Below, in pieces: positions 27,977-38,009 of a stretch of 64,000 bases of DNA. The stretch lies in NCBI GenBank assembly GCA_963666415.2, contig CAXXPD010000002.1:1302001-1366000 (forward strand), read 5' to 3'. This DNA comes from Bin87 sp963666415 (lineage in GTDB: Bacteria; Chloroflexota; Dehalococcoidia; Lucifugimonadales; UBA3495). The position numbers and the translations under genes were made by a program. Positions within the stretch are counted from its first letter, which is position 1. Each line of letters opens with the position of its first letter. The notes beneath the pieces were generated by a model. It saw nothing but the letters and a program-made list of their open reading frames with translations, ran no database searches and was not told the origin of the DNA.

Positions 27977-28838
27977 GAGCCTGTTTACAATCTTCTCAGG
28001 ATTAGCGTTGCGAAGGCAAGCACCACCATTTGCAGGCTGGTATTGAGCTTTCTTTCACAGTTCTTCCAGAGCCGGCGGCACTTTTCCAGCCAGGCGAAAG
28101 ACCGCTCCACCACCCATCGTTTCGGCAGCACCACGAAGGTGTGCAGTTCGCTGCGTTTCACCACTTCCACCGAGGCTCCCAATATGCCTTGCACTGCAGC
28201 AGCAAAGGGCTTCCCGGTGTAACCACCGTCGACCAACACATTCTGGACCCGGTTGAGGTCGGCCCGGTTTTCGTCAAACATAGCCAAAGCCCCAGCCCGA
28301 TCGGTAACGTCGGCGGTAGCCACCTGTATCGCATGGGGCAATCCTTGCGTGTCCACCGCGATATGACGCTTGATTCCGGACACCTTTTTGCCCGCGTCAT
28401 AGCCCTTCTGCTCGGCGGTGTCCGTGTTCTTGACGCTCTGGGAGTCCACGATACAGAAGCTGGTCTGCTCTTTCCTCCCATTGCTTTGTCGGGCCTCGCC
28501 AACCGATTTTTTTTAGGACTTGTTCCAGAATGGAATCCTGCTCCGGGTCGGGCCGCTCGCTCCATTGCCGGAAATACTTGTAACAAGTGCGCCAATCGGG
28601 GAAGTCCGCAGGCAGCATTCGCCACTGGCAGCCGCTTTTCAGGAGATACAGCACGCCGCAGAAAACGTCATACAAGTCCACGATGCGGGGCTTGGTCCGG
28701 CGTCGGGCCGATTCCAGCGTGGGCAGAATACGGGCGAATTGCTCCCTACTGATGTCGCTGGGATAAGAATGAGACATGATTACCCCTCCCCCGATAATAG
28801 CCTCAACTTAACATATTTTAGAGATTGTAGACAGGTTC
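27977..28838 (-). mobile_element. IS5-family insertion sequence (862 bp) with TTA target duplication
   Basis: Inverted ends are GAGCCTGTTTACAATCT (left) and, read inward from the right, GAACCTGTCTACAATCT. The flanking host bases are TTA at 27974-27976 and TTA at 28839-28841, which restores the host reading frame when one copy is removed. Size and two-ORF layout fit the IS427/ISL2-like part of IS5. Confidence 0.85.
27985..28777 (-). CDS. IS5-family transposase in two frames (OrfA 28397-28777, OrfB to 27985)
   Basis: OrfA starts MSHSYPSDISREQFARIL and contains the N-terminal helical domain (VFCGVLYLLKSGCQWRMLP). The catalytic part is in a second frame: FCIVDSQSVKNTD (first Asp), VLVDGGYTGKPF (second Asp) and KRWVVERSFAWLEKCRRLWK (Glu), ending at 27985. 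The frames meet at a run of eight A on the coding strand (complement of 28507-28514). The change needed is +1 (or -2), not the usual -1. Transcriptional slippage on the A8 run could produce the fusion; a one-base mutation is the alternative. Confidence 0.8.
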
Positions 28839-31300
28839 TTAGAAGAAAAAGGATTCGAGAGTCGGACCCTTCCCACCGAGCCTCCATTGGCACATTCCGC
28901 GCAGGATGTGAGCGAAACTGAGCCATTTCACCTTGTTCAAATATCAGACATAAGAGGCGTAAACGCTCTCGTAGAAAATGAGAAGATCAAATTTGCCCCA
29001 GGTTTGACTCTCCTGTACGGTGAAAATGGGACAGGGAAGACCGGTTACTCCCGCATCCTCAAAACGCTGGCGGGAAGTCGAAGCGCTGACGACATCCTCC
29101 CCGATGTGACCCTCGTTGGAAATCCGCCAGCACCATCCGCCACAATTAGCTACAGTTTAGGCGCATCTGAAGTCGAGCACCAGTGGAATGGCGAACGGTC
29201 TCACCCACCCTTCAACCGAATGTCCGTGTTCGACAGCCCCTCGGTTCATTTCCATGTGGATTCGGACCTCGGTTACACGTACAGCCCAGCTGCCCTTGCC
29301 ATATTCGATAGAGTTAGGGTCGAAGTGCAACAAATAGGTACCGCAATTGAGACAGAGATTGGAAAGCTAAATCCGAATAATTCAACCTTGCTTGGTAGCT
29401 TTGACAATCGTTCAGCGATTTACTCTTACGTGCAATCCTTGAATGCGACTAGCGATCTCACAGATCTGAAGCGATTTACACACGTGCCTGATGACGCAGA
29501 GGCTCAGAAGGAGGAGTTGGAAACCACCCTAGTCCAGTTGAAAGCCAATTCGCTCGGACAGGAATTGGCCCTCAAGGTCAGATTCCAGCAGGTACTCACG
29601 GAAGCGAGTTCCTTCGCATCTGTAGCTGAGAGCCTAGACGTGCCGCAGTATAACGACGCACTAACTAGGCTGTCTGATTTACGCAGAGACCAGGTAAGTT
29701 TACGGGATAGCCTCTTCGCGGCCACTGACCTTCCGGCGGAGCCTGATCAAACTTGGGAAGAGTTTATTCGGTCCGGCCAAGCCTACCGACAACATTTGGA
29801 AAGCATCGGAGCACATGATAATGCCCGTTGCATTTATTGCAGGCAGGTGCTCGGTTCAGAAGCACTTCAACTGATCGCCAAGTACGGTGACTATCTTGAA
29901 GATCAAATTGCCCAAGACATACTGGGGCACGAGACCACGATCCGTAGCATGGTCGAGCCCATTCAAAATTGCTCGCTTGCTGCGGTCCGTGCTTATGTCG
30001 AAGGTGTAGATTCAGATTCTAATCTTGGATTGGAAGCCGGCGATAACCAGATCAAAGCGCTCCGAACGATCATGGCCCTGGACGAAAACCTGGGGAAGCG
30101 ATTCACCGATGGATCCCCTACTGACGAAAACATTCCGGCGAGGGCATCGGCGATAAAAACCAATTGTGAATCTTGGCTTTCGGGGCTGAAAAATGCAATA
30201 ACCGATTTGCAGCAGCAGAACTCTAACCGCGAAGAAACAATAAAGGAAAGGGAAACAGAGCTTTACGAATTACAGGCTCGCCTAACGTTGATCGAGAATT
30301 GGAGTGAGATAGAGGAATTTGTCGCTTCGTCCAAACGTGCGGAAAATTTCAAAAACGAAGGACAGGCAAATTCGAATGTTCGCCGGCGCATCACTGTACT
30401 CGCGCGCGAAGCAAGCCAGCAATTAATCAACGAGCAATTCGAGCGCATTTTCCGCGGTGAATGCGAGGCGCTTCGCGCACCAGAGATCAAATTAGAGTTC
30501 GCTGGACGAGAAGGCCAGCCCGTGCGCAGACGAGCACTTCATAGTGACCACAAGCCGTCCAGTGTGTTGTCCGAAGGGGAGCAAAATGTTGTCGCTATTG
30601 CCGATTTCATTGCCGAAGTCAAAATGAGCGACAATACGGTTCCGGTGATATTCGATGACCCTGTGTCCAGTCTTGACCACCGACGCGTGAGAGAGGTAGC
30701 TCAACGCATCGGCGTATTGGCTTCAGATCATCAGGTGGTTGTGTTCACACATGACATTTTCTTCACCGCGTGTCTCTTGGACATCTTTGACCAGTCAAAA
30801 AACTGCGCATACTACCGAATTACCGACGAAGACGGTAAAGGGACGGTAACCCCGGGCACGGGACCGCGCTGGGATACGATTAGCAATTTTCGTGCCAAGA
30901 TCAACTCGAGCATCGAGGAAGCCAAGAAGACCTCGGGAGAAGCAAGCGAACTCCATGTTCGTGAAGCCTATGGCTTTATCCGCTCGTGGTGTGAACTTTT
31001 CGTGGAACAGGAAGTGCTCGCCAACGTCACCGCACGCTATCAACCCAACGTTCGAATGACAAGCCTTGAAAGGATCAATGTTTCAAAGTTGGGTGATACC
31101 ATCAAAACTGTAACCACGGTCTTCGGCGATGCGTGCCGATACATCGATGCGCATTCGCAGCCACTAGCTACCCTCGGTGTAGCTCCTACGCTTTCCCAAC
31201 TTCAAGATGATTGGGACAAACTGCAGAAATGCAGGAGTGAATACCGCAACACCTGACGTCAGACCATTGCCAGACCAAGGTCTTCCTGGTAGACCGTCAG

Positions 31301-31462
31301 CTACTGTGCTGTTTTGTTCTCCGCCCCCAAATCCGCCGCAATCTCCTCCAGCTGTTCCAGGGCGGCGCGGAGGTCTTCCATGATCTCCTCGGCGATGACG
31401 TCGGGCGTCGGCAGGTTTTCGGAGACCTCCAGGCTCTCGTCGCGGAGCCAGAAGGTAACAGT
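31301..31462 (-). pseudogene. hsdM: hsdM 3' remnant (HsdM C-terminal tail)
   Basis: The minus strand reads FWLRDESLEVSENLPTPDVI, then AEEIMEDLRAALEQLEEIAA and a stop at 31301-31303. This is the typical extreme C-terminus of type I methylase subunits. A stop codon and unrelated sequence precede it. It probably derives from the same kind of locus as the N-terminal piece at 13158. Confidence 0.7.
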
Positions 31463-31754
31463 TCATACTTGGTGAGGTGAATTGGGCGAAGGCGTGTCCC
31501 GCGTCAACTATATTTGCCGGCTCCCGCATTGCCTCAAATCAAATGTTACTGAACTTCGGTCGCACAAGGTCTCTTGGCAGATCCAGCCACGAAATTGGAG
31601 ACAGGCTAGCCATCGTCGTCGGCAGGAGCCGCCGCAACTCATCGACGAACCCGATTTGGGCATCCATCTTTCCGGCCTCCTCCGCCTTATTGATACCCGC
31701 CGTGGTTCGCCAAAGGGGCATTACGTAAACTTGGCCGAGTATCAGCCGCAGGCG
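31463..31754. repeat. Degenerate repeat shared with 37372-37610
   Basis: The segment contains CATTGCCTCAAATCAAATGT, CCAGCCACGAAATT and TTATTGATACCCG in the same order and spacing as at 37372-37610. The first motif also resembles the 5' non-coding end of the integrase-core IS at 58813. I interpret it as eroded IS-related sequence. No gene is visible. Confidence 0.5.
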
Positions 31755-32530
31755 TTACACGTCGGGAACCAGGACCCGTTGCGACGTCGGTTGACCTTGT
31801 TCACCGCGCACTTCCCGTAGATCGGCGCTGCCGGATCCGCCTGGCGCTGCCAGCTCCGTTCTCTGGCCGGTGTACGCCGCGAATTTGCAGCCCTGCCAAA
31901 ACGGCGGGGCGTCGGCGACCGGAGGCCGTAAAAAAGGGTTGGCGTCGTGGCCGAGCCACTTCTTGATGAGGGCATTCAGTGAGCCGTCATCTTTCATTTC
32001 GCTGATGGCCTTGTCCAGCTTGTCCTTTGACGGACCATCGTCTTCCCGAACGCCGACACCGGTACCGAAGTCGAGCTTCACCTCCGGGCCAACGATGGTC
32101 AGCCTTCCCTCGTATTCCGCCATACTCTCATGGGCGAACTCCCGGTCCACCAGCGCCACATCCGCTGCGCCGCTCAACACGGCCTCAACAGGTGCTGAGG
32201 CCAGTTTGTACTCCAACAGCGTTACCCCTGTTTGGGACATAAGATAGCTGGCCTGGATCGCGGCCACCTGAGCGGCCACCTTGCCATTGGCCGCTTCGTC
32301 GACGTCACCGGCCAGAGCTACGTAGACCGACCAGCTGGGCGGGATGTACGGCTGAGTGAAATCGATAACTTCATCCCGCTCATCGGTGATGCTCATTCCG
32401 GCCACGATAGTGTCGTACTTGCCGTCCAGCAAGTTGGGGATGATGGTGTCCCATTCGTTGGTTACCCACGTGCACTCAAGATTGGCCCGCCGACACGGTG
32501 ATCCCGGCCAACTCCGGCAACGTTACCATC
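31755..32530 (-). pseudogene. Amino-acid-type ABC substrate-binding protein remnant (SBP family 3)
   Basis: The readable part has ANLECTWVTNEWDTIIPNLL, then GKYDTIVAGMSITDERDEVI and DFTQPYIPP, the signature block of periplasmic amino-acid-binding proteins. It continues to KKWLGHDANPFLRPP near the usual C-terminus and runs 55 residues beyond. Upstream, LPELAGITVSAG (in another frame) looks like the mature N-terminus, but about 50 residues between the two are missing. The gene carries a deletion with frameshift and lacks a signal peptide. No partner permease or ATPase is adjacent. Confidence 0.6.
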
Positions 32531-32556
32531 TGATACCATCACGGAATAGAACGTGA

Positions 32557-32660
32557 CATTCTTGCTGAACGCTTAGTCGGACATTTCCCCTGAACTTCCA
32601 CAGCCGCTAACTGGCCATCAAGCCGCCCGCACAGCACACTCTACCGCCGCTGTTTACAGA
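32557..32660. mobile_element. Terminal remnant of the ISNCY element
   Basis: TGACATTCTTGCTGAACGCT followed by CGGACATTTCCCCTGAAC matches the reverse complement of the element terminus near 58420-58460. It continues to the recurring CTACCGCCGCTGTTTACA (32641-32658). Only about 100 bases remain. Confidence 0.5.
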
Positions 32661-32661
32661 C

Positions 32662-32955
32662 ATGGCCAGCGACATCTCCGCGGACAAGACCAGTCTCACC
32701 TTCAAGACAACCGACTGGAACACCAAGCAGACAATGACAGTCACGGCTGGTCAGGACAGCGACGCCCCACGACGACACGGCTGTAATTCTCGCCTCTCGG
32801 CTATCACGGCCCTCGACATGAATCACCAAGCGAAGTTCAGCCCGATTACCACCGGTACTACTTTCAGGCTGATCCGCCCGCTGAAGTCGCCGACGACGGC
32901 CCCATCCTTGTCCTGTCGTACTTCTGGAGCGAGCTCTCCGCCGACAGCGGCCTAG
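32662..32955 (+). pseudogene. Surface-protein fragment (Calx-beta/Ig-like repeat)
   Basis: The first 35 codons read SADKTSLTFKTTDWNTKQTM followed by TVTAGQDSDAP. This is a repeat block common in large bacterial surface proteins, where Trp-Asn-x-x-Gln-x-x-Thr-Val-x-Ala is conserved. Beyond about 32765 the frame loses similarity. It is a relic with no signal or anchor. Confidence 0.5.
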
Positions 32956-33142
32956 TTACCGTCAAGGTCGCCGCCGCCTGCTGCAGCGAGTTGTTGATGC
33001 CACCGCCCACGATTTGCACCGCCGCCTCTTAGGTGCCAGTGGCGATCCCTTTTCTCTCTTTAGGGCTTTCCAACGTCTGCATGTTTCTGGATGAGTTCAG
33101 GCGTTCCTGGCTACTGGGGAAATCCTATCTATCGGGGTGCCA

Positions 33143-34945
33143 TCATGGCGCTAGAACGATGTATTCCAGTCGGCGCGGGTACCAACTACTGTGGTGAAAG
33201 AAGTCCCACTCCTGAACTTTCGGCCCCGCAACCCATGGTGATTGCCAAGTAACTGTTCCGATAGAGACCATTTGCTCTACTTGCCAATCGAGATATTCGG
33301 TAATTACTTCCCAAGCATCCTCTTCGTTCGTTGTGGCAAGCCCTTCCCTAAAAGCAGAAACAGACTCGGGGTATTCAATCCCTGCATTCCATACCCCCAA
33401 GTGGCTCAGGTTTTGCATGTCGAAGATGCCGCCCTGAGCGGTGTCGGCCCCCGTTCCGTACGGACCAACCCAAACATCCCTGATGGTCCGCCCCAGCATG
33501 GTTGGGCGTCTGGCCTGATACGCCGCTTTGGCAACTTTCGGCCGAAGGTTGATGGCTTCAAACATGCCTATCAACGCCTCTCCGACTTCCACGATCTCCC
33601 CGGCCAGCCCTGAGGGGATAAAGTAGTTGAACTCGAATCCGTCCGGGTAACCGGCCTCAACTAAGTATTGCCGGGCCATTTCGGGATTGTATTCAATGGT
33701 CCAACGGTCTTGATGGCGGGGGTGACAATTGCTGAAGTAGACCGTGCTGGCCGCACAGCCCTGCCCGCTCAATATCGTGTCGACAATTGCCTCCCGGTCG
33801 ATCGCCATGGCAAATGCCCACCGTACCTTACGGGCAGCTTCCATGGAGGCGGGATCGCTGGGGTCGCCGACCCAAGGGAGCGATATATCGAGTAGCCTTT
33901 TGCCCTCACTAGTATCCAAGGGAGCCCCGTCTTCGTCGACCGTCTCGTAGAACTGTCCGGACAGTGTCACGGTGGCTTGGGCCTTTCCGAAGCCACCCCG
34001 ATATAGCGTTACACCGGGAAGGTCTTTAACCTGATCCACATTGGATAGACTGACCTGCGTGATGTCTGCCTGCCCCGTCTCAATCATGGCTATCCTGGTC
34101 GCCTCTTCAGGGGCGTCCAGGATCATCACTGAGCCGAATGCCGGTGTCTTACGCCAGTGATCATTAATTGCCTCCATCTCTATGAAATCATCGCCTCTAT
34201 GGTCGATGAATTTGAACGGCCCAGTACCGATTATGTTCTCGCTTGCCCAATCTTGTCCTTTTTCGTCCAACACCCTGCTGGAAATAATCGGAGTCGAATT
34301 CTCCCAATTCCGGTGTTCCGCGTCCCAACGGATGGTGGGAGTCACCAGCGCCATGAACACTGTTCGGTCGTCTATGACTTCAAAACCTGTGTAGTCGGTC
34401 CGGAGGATCGCCGTTCCAGCCGGCTTACCTCCCTCAATCGTGGCCTCGCGATAGGTCCTGACTACGTCTTCAGCCGTAAGCTTTCCCCAACCATCATGGA
34501 AATCCACATCGGTCCGGAGTACAAAGGTAACCCCTTCCGTAGTCACTTCCCATGATTCAGCGAGCATAGGGTTTAATTGGACGCCGTCAAATTCCATAAG
34601 GGACTCACTGATTCCCATGCTGAACCCGCGCTGATGATAAGGCCATTGGGTAGTGTGATGGAACCAGGTCCGGGGACCCACGTCCTCCACGGCAATCACC
34701 AAAGAACCAGTGGGCTCTGCTGAAACCGTAGGAGAAACAGCTGCAGGTTCGGCCTCAGCCGTCGGCACTACAGTCAAGGCAGCGGGAACCGGCGCGGTGG
34801 TCGAACTAACGGACGCAGCGGTGGTGGATTCTGGTCTCGAGGACGGAGCAGCCCCCGAGCCACAGGCTACCGCCAGCGCAAACACCAACAACGCGAATAT
34901 CAGTCCGCAAGCCTGAAGAATACGAACTGACTGGTGTTGCGACAT
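33143..34945 (-). CDS. Oligopeptide/dipeptide-type ABC transporter substrate-binding lipoprotein
   Basis: The 600-residue protein starts at ATG 34945, chosen because GGAGG lies 5 bases upstream. It has a signal with a lipobox-like ALAVAC (Cys28) and a Ser/Thr/Pro/Ala-rich tether to about residue 80. A family 5 solute-binding fold follows: LTAEDVVRTYREA, WASENIIGTGPFKF, a region with VRWAFAMAIDREAIVDTILS, and a C-terminal lobe ending at VLAP. It would capture peptides, nickel chelates or glycosides outside the membrane; specificity cannot be read. It is divergent from two permease genes that surely belong to the same transporter. The ATPase subunits are not in the window. Confidence 0.88.
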   Translation of the reverse strand: MSQHQSVRILQACGLIFALLVFALAVACGSGAAPSSRPESTTAASVSSTTAPVPAALTVVPTAEAEPAAVSPTVSAEPTGSLVIAVEDVGPRTWFHHTTQWPYHQRGFSMGISESLMEFDGVQLNPMLAESWEVTTEGVTFVLRTDVDFHDGWGKLTAEDVVRTYREATIEGGKPAGTAILRTDYTGFEVIDDRTVFMALVTPTIRWDAEHRNWENSTPIISSRVLDEKGQDWASENIIGTGPFKFIDHRGDDFIEMEAINDHWRKTPAFGSVMILDAPEEATRIAMIETGQADITQVSLSNVDQVKDLPGVTLYRGGFGKAQATVTLSGQFYETVDEDGAPLDTSEGKRLLDISLPWVGDPSDPASMEAARKVRWAFAMAIDREAIVDTILSGQGCAASTVYFSNCHPRHQDRWTIEYNPEMARQYLVEAGYPDGFEFNYFIPSGLAGEIVEVGEALIGMFEAINLRPKVAKAAYQARRPTMLGRTIRDVWVGPYGTGADTAQGGIFDMQNLSHLGVWNAGIEYPESVSAFREGLATTNEEDAWEVITEYLDWQVEQMVSIGTVTWQSPWVAGPKVQEWDFFHHSSWYPRRLEYIVLAP

Positions 34946-35221
34946 ATTTTCCTCCACAACGATCTTGACAACCTACAATCTAGGCGACAACAAAAATACG
35001 TTCCCTAATAAGGGTCGAATTCCTACCGGGGCAATGTTACACTCCAGCAATATCTTGAGTCAATCGACACATGAAGTATCTGGTGCCGTAAGGAAAGAAC
35101 AATCAATTGCCGATTACCATCATCATGACGCAGGCTGCAATTGACAGGGGTCAAGCAGGCATGCTAATCCTGCTGGGTATTTTTTGACGATTACGGTTGG
35201 GGTGGTTGCGGGCGGCGACTT
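34946..35221. promoter_or_regulatory. Divergent promoter region of the ABC transporter
   Basis: TTGACA (35141-35146) with GCTAAT (35163-35168) at 16 bases' spacing could be the promoter reading toward the permeases. AGCAGG and CCTGCT (about 35154 and 35169) form a small stem followed by TATTTTTT, which could act as an attenuator or simply overlap the -10 region. These are pattern-based and uncertain. Confidence 0.35.
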
Positions 35222-36139
35222 ATGACTCGGTATCTGGTCCGGCGATTTCTGCTGATGCTAGTGGTGCTGCTCGTAGTGGCACTGCTGGTCTTTGCCCTGT
35301 CTCGCGTACAAGGTGATCCCAGGCTGATGTTCCTTACACCTCACACTACCCATGAGCAGTGGGACGCGTGGGGAAAAGAAATGGGCTTGGATAAACCCGC
35401 TCCAATGCAGTTCCTGATCTGGCTCGGCAAAATTGTAAGAGGAGACCTAGGGCAGTCCATCCGGGAAAACCGACCGGTTGCCGAGGCATTATTGGAGCGG
35501 ATTCCAGCAACTCTTCAACTGGGGCTAGGCGCTTGGCTTTTCGCCTTTGGTGTCGGCTGGCCCCTAGGCGTATTGTCCGCGGTGAAAAGAGGTACTCTGT
35601 GGGATTATGTGGGTCGAGTCGTGGCCCTTTTCGGCCAAGCATTACCACCCTTTTGGCTTGGCATAATGCTGATACTTATTTTCTCGGTACAGTTCGAATT
35701 GCTGCCGGTGGGAAGGCGAGGCGGCATAGACCATTATATTCTGCCATGTATTACACTAGGATGGCTAGCGGCCGCAGGGCAACTGCGCCTAGTACGCTCC
35801 TCCATGTTGGAGGCTTTGGATTCCCAATATATTTACCTTGCCCGGGCTAAAGGCGTATCCGCCCAGGTAGTGATTTGGAAACACGCGTTGAAAAACGCGG
35901 CCATACCGCCGATAACTTACGCCGGCCTAACCTTGGCTGGGTTCATCACGGGTACCGTGGTGACAGAAACAGTCTTCGCTTGGCCTGGCCTTGGTCGGCT
36001 GGCCGTGGAGGCAGTCCTCCAAAACGATTTCCCCATGCTCAGCGGCGCGGTATTACTGGTCACGGTCCTTTACATGGGCACTAGCTTCCTGGCTGACATC
36101 GCATACGTTTATTTGGACCCGACCATCCGTTATGAGTAG
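35222..36139 (+). CDS. ABC transporter permease, DppB/OppB type
   Basis: The 305-residue integral membrane protein begins MTRYLVRRFLLMLVVLLVVA with the first transmembrane helix. A periplasmic loop with DLGQSIRENRPV follows, then five more helices. The family motif is clear: RAKGVSAQVVIWKHALKNA (the EAA-like coupling segment) and PGLGRLAVEAVLQNDFPML. It forms the channel with the DppC-like protein encoded 8 bases downstream, moving substrates delivered by the divergently encoded lipoprotein. Length is normal, and no defect is seen. Confidence 0.9.
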   Translation: MTRYLVRRFLLMLVVLLVVALLVFALSRVQGDPRLMFLTPHTTHEQWDAWGKEMGLDKPAPMQFLIWLGKIVRGDLGQSIRENRPVAEALLERIPATLQLGLGAWLFAFGVGWPLGVLSAVKRGTLWDYVGRVVALFGQALPPFWLGIMLILIFSVQFELLPVGRRGGIDHYILPCITLGWLAAAGQLRLVRSSMLEALDSQYIYLARAKGVSAQVVIWKHALKNAAIPPITYAGLTLAGFITGTVVTETVFAWPGLGRLAVEAVLQNDFPMLSGAVLLVTVLYMGTSFLADIAYVYLDPTIRYE

Positions 36140-36147
36140 GTCCCAAA

Positions 36148-37032
36148 ATGGCTAATGAAGCTGTTTTATCGCGACTGGCCTACACTTCGGTAAAGGCAGT
36201 TGAGTTTTTCAGGCAATGGCCGATCATCCCAGGCTCAATCCTCCTTTTGCTGCTAATTTGCGGCATTTTCGCACCGTTGATCGCCCCTGAAGACCCCGTT
36301 GCGGCGACGCTGCGGGCGCGCAATACGCCGCCCGCGTGGTCGGAGGAAGGGAGCTCTCGGTACTATCTCGGCGCTGACCACCAGGGTCGCGACGTACTCA
36401 GCCGCGTGATATTCGGCGCTAGGCTGACGCTGATAGTGGCCGGGGCCGCGTTAGGAATTGGCGGACTGGTCGGAACGGTGCTCGGAATGATTTCTGGCTA
36501 CTACGGTGGATGGACCGATGAGATCATTATGCGGCTCATCGATATAATCCTAGCCGTTCCACTGGTCCTTGTCGCGTTGTCATTGGTCATCGCTGTGGGT
36601 CAGAGCACTCCCATGTTAATCGGAATTCTGGCCATGAACGCCTGGTGTGGCTTCGCCCGCCAGGCACGGGCCGAGGTGTTACACCTTAAGAATATGGACT
36701 ACGTAGCAATGGCGAAGGTAAGCGGAGCTTCCTCGCCGCGGATAATCTACAAGCACATCTTCCCGGGAGTGGTAAGCACCATTACCGTCATCGGCACTCT
36801 TCAAGTAGGGAACCTTATCCTGACTGAATCTATCCTTTCCTTCCTCGGGGCAGGCATTCCACCTCCAACGCCCAGTTGGGGGTCGATGGTTTCCGACGGA
36901 AGGACCTATTTAGGTAGTGCATGGTGGATCGCCTTTTTTCCGGGGATGGCGATATTCCTAACCGTGTTAGCGTTCAATTTCCTGGGAGACTGGCTACGGG
37001 ACCGGCTAGATCCACGACTAGGCCAGATATAG
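36148..37032 (+). CDS. ABC transporter permease, DppC/OppC type
   Basis: The 294-residue partner permease has an N-terminal helix (IIPGSILLLLLICGIFAPLI). The typical substrate-side block YYLGADHQGRDVLSRVIFGA follows, then five further helices. The coupling segment is VAMAKVSGASSPRIIYKHIF, and the C-terminal PPPTPSWGSMVSDGRTYL block is diagnostic of DppC/OppC. It starts 8 bases after the DppB-like stop, so the two are co-transcribed. No ATP-binding subunit follows; the downstream DNA is decayed, so the ATPases may have been lost or lie elsewhere. Confidence 0.9.
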   Translation: MANEAVLSRLAYTSVKAVEFFRQWPIIPGSILLLLLICGIFAPLIAPEDPVAATLRARNTPPAWSEEGSSRYYLGADHQGRDVLSRVIFGARLTLIVAGAALGIGGLVGTVLGMISGYYGGWTDEIIMRLIDIILAVPLVLVALSLVIAVGQSTPMLIGILAMNAWCGFARQARAEVLHLKNMDYVAMAKVSGASSPRIIYKHIFPGVVSTITVIGTLQVGNLILTESILSFLGAGIPPPTPSWGSMVSDGRTYLGSAWWIAFFPGMAIFLTVLAFNFLGDWLRDRLDPRLGQI

Positions 37033-37330
37033 CGACGTCTTCAGGCCGTTTCCTTGAAGTAGGGAATCCCCGCCCGCGAAAGGGACGCGTCGGCGAAGAC
37101 CGTGGCGGGGCAGGGGAATTGCGCATAGCCCGCCGAAACCAAGCCGACAACGGCAAGTATGACCACCTGTTTAAGTTCGGCATCAACAGGAACCACCAGG
37201 AGAAGCCAGCTTACCGCCGCCGTTTACAATCAGATTAGTTTGGTACCCTAAATGCTGGAGTTGATCAAGGGTCTCGAGGTCGTCAGTTTCACTGGTGAAA
37301 CGCTTAGCATCCCGCACAATGTCTTGTTGG
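37033..37330 (-). pseudogene. Unidentified gene remnant upstream of an IS scar
   Basis: On the minus strand 37185-37330 reads IVRDAKRFTSETDDLETLDQ and then LQHLGYQTNLIVNGGGK. This is protein-like and may be a C-terminal fragment, but the family is not recognised. It is cut at about 37330 by an IS terminus. The rest of the interval shows nothing. Confidence 0.3.
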
Positions 37331-37332
37331 AT

Positions 37333-37610
37333 GAACCCGATGATAGACGACAATTAGTCCTGCCGGCGCATTGCCTCAACAAAACCGTTACCCAACGCTA
37401 GTGATTGACTCAATTCAAATGTTACCGACATTCCGTTGCACCGGGGATCATGACGGATCCAGCCACGAAATTCGAGATAGCTGGCCACCATCGTCGGAAG
37501 GAACTCGCTGCAACGCATCGGCGAACCCGATTTGCGCGTTCCTCATGCCGGCCATCCGTCTTATTGATACCCGACTTGCTTCGCACAGAAGTCATTACGT
37601 AAACCACTCC
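37333..37610 (+). mobile_element. Terminal remnant of the integrase-core IS
   Basis: It begins GATGATAGACGACAATTAGT with CCTGCCGG and continues through the CATTGCCTCAACAAAACCGT segment exactly as at the left end of the intact copy (58813). After about 80 bases the similarity to that copy fades, but similarity to 31500-31740 continues to about 37605. Confidence 0.6.
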
Positions 37611-37866
37611 GTGCGGGGATTCTTACCGCCGGCCCGATGGTGGTTTTCGTCGCCCCATTTTGAACCCTCACGATTACGGATGCCCCACATCATCCGCCCC
37701 CAGATCATCCTCCCAGCCATCCAGTGCAACCCAGATGCGACGCATTCCGTCGCCGCCGTGCTGTGCGGGGCAGCCAGGCCCTCGGGACGTTTTTGATACC
37801 GGACTGCGTACTGGCCAGGGCCCGCCCCGCCAACCGGTCCTGCTCGGTACACGCCGCTACGCCTCA

Positions 37867-38005
37867 TCACCGAACATCTGGGTGCTGCCATGGCGGCCAA
37901 GTCGTGGCCGATGCAGTAGCTCTCCAGCGGGCGGTCCGCTGCCACCGATCGGGACAGTATCATCCCCTGCTTATGTCGGAACCTCGGCAGGACGTGGCCC
38001 ATGCT
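37867..38005 (-). pseudogene. Fragment related to the winged-helix-like protein at 38958
   Basis: The minus strand encodes VLPRFRHKQGMILSRSVAAD and then RPLESYCIGHDLAAMAA. This aligns with VLGRFQRERGMALSRPMAAN followed by SPLQSYFMDADFAAVAS in the intact gene. Only this C-terminal block survives. Confidence 0.55.
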
Positions 38006-38009
38006 CATC

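Larger units (their letters stand above)
27815..31256 (+). pseudogene. AAA_13-type SMC-like ATPase gene interrupted by IS5
   Basis: The 5' piece (ATG 27815, preceded by AGGATGG) encodes about 54 residues ending RAHIFRLFL. After the IS5 (27977-28838) the frame resumes. Removing the element and one copy of the TTA duplication gives a continuous reading, LFLEEKGFESRTLPTEPPLA, into the large C-terminal part. That part has Walker A GENGTGKTG, a mid-protein CxxC (NARCIYCRQ, near residue 315 of the 3' ORF) resembling a zinc hook, signature LSEGEQNVVAIADF, Walker B VPVIFDDPVSSLD and H-loop VFTHD. Related proteins include RloC/PrrC-type defence ATPases. The 3' ORF (TTG 28887 to 31256, 789 codons) keeps all ATPase motifs and could still be expressed alone. 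Confidence 0.78.

Noticed and set aside
28887..31256. Calling the AAA_13 ATPase an RloC-type anticodon nuclease
   Set aside because: The ATPase motifs and a CxxC hook are visible, but I could not identify the Arg-Glu-His nuclease triad, so only the ATPase class is claimed.
31755..32432. Intact amino-acid-binding protein
   Set aside because: The apparent start is inside a conserved block, the N-terminal domain is deleted and frameshifted, and no signal peptide is present.
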